A stretch of 64,000 nucleotides of DNA, taken from Paenibacillus_AA sp045062745 (lineage in GTDB: Bacteria; Bacillota; Bacilli; Paenibacillales; NBRC-103111). Positions 60,060 to 64,000 of the stretch are shown here, one piece after another. The stretch covers positions 124,001-188,000 of the forward strand of contig NZ_JBJGED010000014.1 of assembly GCF_045062745.1 (NCBI RefSeq). The letters are read 5' to 3'. Below the pieces are notes generated by a model. The model saw only the letters and a program-made list of their open reading frames with translations. It searched no databases and was not told where the DNA came from. The translations under genes and the position numbers were made by a program. The stretch's first letter is position 1, and every line of letters starts with the position of its first letter.

Positions 60060-61585
60060 TCGAGCATTCCGGCCGACCTCTCGCGGGCCGTCCTCACAGG
60101 AGCGCGCTTCGGCCAGAACACCAGCGTAAGCGCGAAGCCCAGCACGGCGATCGCGCCGCAAACTGCCAGCATGACATCCAATCCGTTCACGAAGGCGGAG
60201 CGAACCGAGTCCAGTAAGGCCGCCGAATCCAGCTGACGAGCGAACGCTACGCCGGAAGATACGCTATCTCGGACCGCTGCCGCCGTAGGACCCGGCAAGT
60301 CATCCACATCCAGATTGCGGCCATACACAGCATTCAACAGCGCGCCGAGGAAAGCGACGCCGATCGTCCCGCCGATCTGCCGCATCGTCATGATGACGGC
60401 AGAGCCTACGCTGCTGCGTTCGAACGGCAGCACGCCAAGCGCCGCATCCATCGCGGCCGGCAGCGCGAAGCCTAGCCCGACCCCGACCAGCGACACCCAT
60501 AGCGCCGTATAGCCGTAGTTCGTCTCGAGCCCGGTGAGCCCGCCCAGACCGAGTCCGACGGCCATGATCAGGAACCCGATCGCTACGAGGAGCTTGTCGC
60601 CGGTCTTGGCGGCCAGCATGCCGGACAAGCGCGCGCCGACGATCAAACCGCCGATCAGGGGGAGAATGCGCAATCCGGTAGATTGTGCGTCGACCCCTTG
60701 CACGGCTTGCAGGTAGAGCGGCAATCCGAACAGAACGCCGAACAGCGCGAAGTTAACGAGTGTGGCTAGCGTTGCTCCCCAGGTGAATCTAGCCTCCCGG
60801 AATAACGACAGATCCACAAGCGGATGGCGGGATCTCCGCGCACTTCTAACAAACATCACCAGCAACAATCCCCCAGCGATCACCGACGCAAGCGTAAGGA
60901 TATCTCCCCAGCCGGCCTCTCCCGATCTCGTAACCCCATAAGTAATCGCCACCAAGCCGAGACTGGAAGTGATAATCCCGGATACGTGAACTCGCCCGCG
61001 TTCCGTGTTCCTAGACTCCGGCAAGAAGAAGCCAACGGCGAGGATCCCAATCAGAATGATCGGAAGGTTGATCAGGAAAATCGAACCCCACCGGTAATGA
61101 TCGAGCAGCCATCCGCCGAGAATGGGGCCGAGCGGCATGCCCAAGGCGCTGGCGGTCACCCAGAGCCGCATCGCCTTCGGGCGCTCCTCATCGGAGAATA
61201 GCACAGGCACGAGCGACAAAGAGATCGGCATCAGCAGTGCCGCGCCCAGCCCGAGGATCGCCCGGAAAGCGATGAGGGCGCCTGAAGAGGTCGCATAAGC
61301 GCACGCCGCGGAAGCCGCTCCGAACAGGATCAGAGCAATCAGCAGCAGCTTTTTCCTCCCGTATCGGTCGCCCAGCATCCCAGCCGGCAAGAGCGCCGCA
61401 GCCAAAACCAAATTATACGCGTTCGCAAACCACTGCAGCTCGCTCGTCGTGGCATGCAGATCGGTAGCCAGCACCGGCAACGCCAAATTGAGCACCGTCA
61501 TGTCCAGGCCGATCGTCAACAAGCTGATCGCGAGCGCCCCCAATACCCACCATCTTCTCGGGCTGCTTTGAATGGAATGATTCAT
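60056..61585 (-). CDS. MFS drug exporter, DHA2 (EmrB/QacA) family
   Basis: A 509-residue exporter with 14 membrane helices. LTIGLDMTVLNLALPVLATD is the D1 motif of DHA2 proteins, GMLGDRYGRKKLL the motif A and LGMPLGPILGGWLL the antiporter motif C. Its stop overlaps the stop of the converging ferritin-like gene by four bases. A TetR gene lies upstream on the same strand, with matching operator-like sites in front of both, so it is probably TetR-repressed. Confidence 0.94.
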   Translation of the reverse strand: MNHSIQSSPRRWWVLGALAISLLTIGLDMTVLNLALPVLATDLHATTSELQWFANAYNLVLAAALLPAGMLGDRYGRKKLLLIALILFGAASAACAYATSSGALIAFRAILGLGAALLMPISLSLVPVLFSDEERPKAMRLWVTASALGMPLGPILGGWLLDHYRWGSIFLINLPIILIGILAVGFFLPESRNTERGRVHVSGIITSSLGLVAITYGVTRSGEAGWGDILTLASVIAGGLLLVMFVRSARRSRHPLVDLSLFREARFTWGATLATLVNFALFGVLFGLPLYLQAVQGVDAQSTGLRILPLIGGLIVGARLSGMLAAKTGDKLLVAIGFLIMAVGLGLGGLTGLETNYGYTALWVSLVGVGLGFALPAAMDAALGVLPFERSSVGSAVIMTMRQIGGTIGVAFLGALLNAVYGRNLDVDDLPGPTAAAVRDSVSSGVAFARQLDSAALLDSVRSAFVNGLDVMLAVCGAIAVLGFALTLVFWPKRAPVRTARERSAGMLD

Positions 61586-61613
61586 CTTTTTCTTCCACCT
61601 TTCCTGAGTATAA

Positions 61614-61626
61614 AACTAACTAGTTA
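61614..61626. promoter_or_regulatory. TetR operator candidate before the MFS gene
   Basis: AACTAACTAGTTA, containing the perfect palindrome TAACTAGTTA, lies 29 bases before the MFS start. It matches the site before the TetR gene (62364-62377) at 11 of 13 positions. Confidence 0.65.
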
Positions 61627-61659
61627 TTTATATTTAGGGCAAAAAAGAGCCGCCTCCGG

Positions 61660-62337
61660 TTACAATAAAGACGGTTCCATTACCCCGCTTACTATGAATT
61701 TCACAACCTGCTCTCTCGCGTGTACGACCCACTGTGCCGAATCGGCCGCTTGCACGGCTACGTCCGGGGCCCCTTTGAACCGGGAGAACGACTGGATGGA
61801 AAACAATACGTTGTACATGAGCAGAATGGGGAAGAAGTACGGATCCAAATCGGCTCGCAGCAATCCGTTGCTTTTCGCCTTTTTCGCCAATTCATAGAAG
61901 ACGGTAATGTCATCCGGCCTATATGCAATTTGATTCCATGTCTTCCACGATTCGGCTGCTTCCCAGGCATAGATCTTCAGAAAACGGGGGTGCCCCAGCA
62001 AAAATTCATACGATCCCCGGATGATCGTCTCCAGGAACAGCCTGAACTTGTTCGCATCCTCCGTAAGGGCTTCGTCGATCATCAACTCGCCCGTCATCTC
62101 CGCGAGCATCCGGTCTCCCAATTGGTCGGCGCGCTTGACAACTTCCGTATACAGCCCGAGCTTATCTTGGAAGTACTGGTAGATGAGGCTCTTGTTGTAC
62201 CCGGACGCTTGAGCGATGGCATCGATCCGCGCGGCGGAAAATCCGAGTTCCGCGAAAATTTCTTCGGCCGCATCCAAAATGATTTCTTTCGTCCTCGCTG
62301 CGTCGTATGTTTTTTTCGGCCTGCTCTGCTGACTCAT
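61660..62337 (-). CDS. TetR family transcriptional regulator
   Basis: A 225-residue repressor. The N-terminal helix-turn-helix is EIILDAAEEIFAELGFSA, then RIDAIAQASGYNKSLIYQYF; the rest is the ligand-binding helical domain with TetR_C-like WEAAESWKTW. ATG 62337 is chosen for AAAGGCGG upstream. The operator pair (61614-61626 and 62364-62377) indicates control of itself and of the MFS exporter, which it precedes by 75 bases. Confidence 0.93.
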   Translation of the reverse strand: MSQQSRPKKTYDAARTKEIILDAAEEIFAELGFSAARIDAIAQASGYNKSLIYQYFQDKLGLYTEVVKRADQLGDRMLAEMTGELMIDEALTEDANKFRLFLETIIRGSYEFLLGHPRFLKIYAWEAAESWKTWNQIAYRPDDITVFYELAKKAKSNGLLRADLDPYFFPILLMYNVLFSIQSFSRFKGAPDVAVQAADSAQWVVHAREQVVKFIVSGVMEPSLL

Positions 62338-62363
62338 CGGTTCCGCCTTTCTCAGCATTTTAT

Positions 62364-62377
62364 AACTAAACAGTTAG
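62364..62377. promoter_or_regulatory. TetR operator candidate before the TetR gene
   Basis: AACTAAACAGTTAG, with CTAA-ACAG-TTAG as inverted repeat, lies 27 bases before the TetR start and matches the site before the MFS gene. Confidence 0.6.
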
Positions 62378-62515
62378 ATTGTAATGAAAAAAGGCTAGTC
62401 TTGTCAATCCCCGCCAAGATTAACTCGATCCGGCTTCAGTTCAATCGATTAAGAAGCCTTGTCCCGCCTGGATTCGCGCGATTCAACCTTATGCCGTGAT
62501 AGTCGACTTTAAAAT

Positions 62516-62546
62516 CGGATAGGCCCGAATCTTAAAGCCGGATAGG
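62516..62546. promoter_or_regulatory. direct repeat CGGATAGG, 23 bases apart
   Basis: CGGATAGG occurs at 62516-62523 and 62539-62546, about 90 bases before the sugar-binding lipoprotein gene. Two turns apart on one face of the helix, so it could be a regulator site. No regulator is linked to it in the window. Confidence 0.3.
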
Positions 62547-62636
62547 GCGTTCGGCAAGCCGACGGTTTCCTCTTTGGCCGTTTGCATTTATTGTGAAGGG
62601 GTGAGACAAACTTATCACAGGAGGTCTTCGAGACAT

Positions 62637-64000
62637 ATGGAAAAGAGAATGAAAGTGCTTACAAGCGCGGCTCTCGCGACTGCGATGCTCGCAACGCTCG
62701 CTGCCGGCTGCGGTAAAAAAGAAGAAACACCGAATAATGCCGCAAGCGCTACCCCGACCCCAGGAGCTGCTAAAGAGGTGAAGTACCCGGATACAGTGTC
62801 CTACTGGGTATCGCTGAACCCTAACGCGGCCGCAACGATGAAAAGCTACAATGAAATCGCCGCCTATAAAGAACTGGAGAAGAAAACCGGCACGAAGGTC
62901 GAGTTCCAGCACCCGCCGACCGGTCAAGAGAAAGACCAATTCAACCTGATGCTGGCCTCGGGCAAATTGCCTGACGTCATCGAATACGGTTGGAACGGCG
63001 CACCGAAGGGCGCTGACAGCCTGATCAAAGAAAAGCGGATTATCCGCTTGAACGAGCTGATCGATCAGTACGCTCCGAACTTGTCCAAGATCCTCAAGGA
63101 AAAGCCGGAGTTCCGCAAGATGATCACGACCGACGAAGGCAACATCTATGTGATGCCGTTCCTGCTCGGCGACGAGCAGCTGTCCAGCGTCAACGGCCCG
63201 GCCATCCGCAAGGACTGGCTCGACAAGCTCGGCCTGAAGCCGCCGACGACGATCAGCGAGTGGGAGACTGTCCTGACCGCATTCCGCGACAAGGACCCGA
63301 ACGGCAACGGCAAGAAGGACGAAATTCCTTACTTGTTCACGATTAAACCGGACAATGAGACCGACCTGAACTACATGTTCGTCGGCGCCTACGGCATCAC
63401 CGCGGACTTCTACCAAGAAGACGGCAAAGTGAAGTACGGACCGCTCGATCCGAAGTTCAAGGAATATCTCACCTTGATGAACAAGTGGTACAAGGAAGGC
63501 TTGCTCGATAAAGACTATGCGACTACCGACGGCAAGCTGAAAGATGCCAAGGTTACGAACAATCAGCTCGGTTCCTTCTCGGCCTATGCAGGAAGCGGTG
63601 TCGGCCGCTACATGTCGCTCATGCAGCCGACCGACCCGAAAGTGTCTATCGTAGGGACAACTTATCCGGTGCTGAAAGCGGGCGACAAAGCGCTTGGACA
63701 ATACACGTATCCGTTCACGGGGATCGGAGCCGCCATCTCTTCTTCGGCCAAAAATCCGGAGCAAATCGTGAAATGGCTCGACTATAAGTACGGACAAGAG
63801 GGCAGCCTGTTGTTCAACTTCGGGGTCGAAGGCGTCAGCTACAAGATGGAGAACGGATATCCGAAGTATACCGACCTCATCCTGAACAACCCGAACAAGC
63901 TGCCGATCACGCAGGCGATGGCACAAAACTTCATCGCCAACTGGAGCGGTCCGATCGTACAGGATAAGCGTTATATCGAGCAATACTTCACGCTGCCGGA
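62637..64000 (+). CDS. extracellular sugar-binding lipoprotein (LplA-like), cut by window edge
   Basis: 454 codons are visible and open to the right edge. The signal MLATLAAGC is a lipobox, so it is lipid-anchored outside the cell. A short Ala/Thr/Pro linker precedes the binding fold (LMLASGKLPDVIEYGWNG, DWLDKLGLKPPTTISEWE, KDPNGNGKKDEIPYLFT), which matches the LplA/YtcQ-type solute-binding proteins of Paenibacillus. Start ATG 62637 has AGGAGGT (62619-62625) upstream; ATG 62649 is less well spaced. Permease genes probably follow outside the window. Confidence 0.92.
   Translation, partial: MEKRMKVLTSAALATAMLATLAAGCGKKEETPNNAASATPTPGAAKEVKYPDTVSYWVSLNPNAAATMKSYNEIAAYKELEKKTGTKVEFQHPPTGQEKDQFNLMLASGKLPDVIEYGWNGAPKGADSLIKEKRIIRLNELIDQYAPNLSKILKEKPEFRKMITTDEGNIYVMPFLLGDEQLSSVNGPAIRKDWLDKLGLKPPTTISEWETVLTAFRDKDPNGNGKKDEIPYLFTIKPDNETDLNYMFVGAYGITADFYQEDGKVKYGPLDPKFKEYLTLMNKWYKEGLLDKDYATTDGKLKDAKVTNNQLGSFSAYAGSGVGRYMSLMQPTDPKVSIVGTTYPVLKAGDKALGQYTYPFTGIGAAISSSAKNPEQIVKWLDYKYGQEGSLLFNFGVEGVSYKMENGYPKYTDLILNNPNKLPITQAMAQNFIANWSGPIVQDKRYIEQYFTLP

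Overview
The window looks like a chromosome segment from a Paenibacillaceae-type Firmicute, probably Paenibacillus or a close relative. The signs are strong AAGGAGG-type ribosome-binding sites, frequent TTG and GTG starts, high GC (I estimate high fifties percent from reading), a SigZ-like sigma factor, a YneK/DUF2621-type protein, CUT1 sugar transporters without their own ATPase, and several AraC regulators. The species cannot be fixed from sequence reading alone. I see no rRNA, tRNA, prophage, intact insertion sequence or CRISPR array.

Layout. 1-5.5 kb: the start of an EPSP-synthase-like gene cut by the left edge, a divergent LysR regulator, an alpha/beta hydrolase, an MFS exporter with a possible leader peptide, and an exported protein. 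5.6-12 kb: an AT-rich secreted protein, then a carbohydrate-uptake operon (ceramidase-like hydrolase, two permeases, binding lipoprotein) divergent from its likely AraC regulator. 12-24 kb: an MFS exporter, a SigZ-like sigma factor, an aldo/keto reductase, a metallo-hydrolase/thioredoxin pair, a DedA-NERD fusion, a cupredoxin, a diguanylate cyclase and a B12-type radical SAM protein. 24-33.7 kb: methionine aminopeptidase, acyltransferase, LysM and DUF4383 proteins, a G-rich minisatellite, thiamine pyrophosphokinase, a YigZ-like protein, pgi, a dehydrogenase-PilZ fusion and a second aldo/keto reductase. 33.7-46 kb: a heterodimeric ABC exporter behind a leader-peptide attenuator, ppnP, transketolase, an AraC/glycoside-hydrolase divergon, purU, nfo and DUF2621. 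46-62.3 kb: two mirror-image MFS/MarR modules, a lipoprotein amidase, two sugar-isomerase-like TIM barrels, an esterase, a DHODH-like membrane fusion, a lipoprotein, a frameshifted remnant, an AraC/ferritin-like divergon, and an MFS exporter with a TetR regulator. The right edge cuts a second sugar-binding lipoprotein.

How genes work together. Several units pair a regulator with a divergent or adjacent target and have visible candidate operators: LysR/aroA-like, AraC/sugar ABC operon, AraC/glycoside hydrolase, MarR/MFS, AraC/ferritin-like and TetR/MFS. Drug export is a strong theme, with five MFS exporters and one ABC pair; two of these have upstream regions that look like antibiotic-responsive leaders. 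c-di-GMP is the second theme: a diguanylate cyclase with an intact GGEEF and I-site lies about 9 kb from a metabolic dehydrogenase carrying a canonical PilZ domain.

The most unusual items are: the dehydrogenase-PilZ fusion; a degenerate dihydroorotate-dehydrogenase-like domain fused to a duplicated membrane module; the two leader-peptide control regions; and four intergenic arrays, each built from its own family of inverted repeats at roughly 50-bp spacing, one of which shows what looks like compensatory stem changes.
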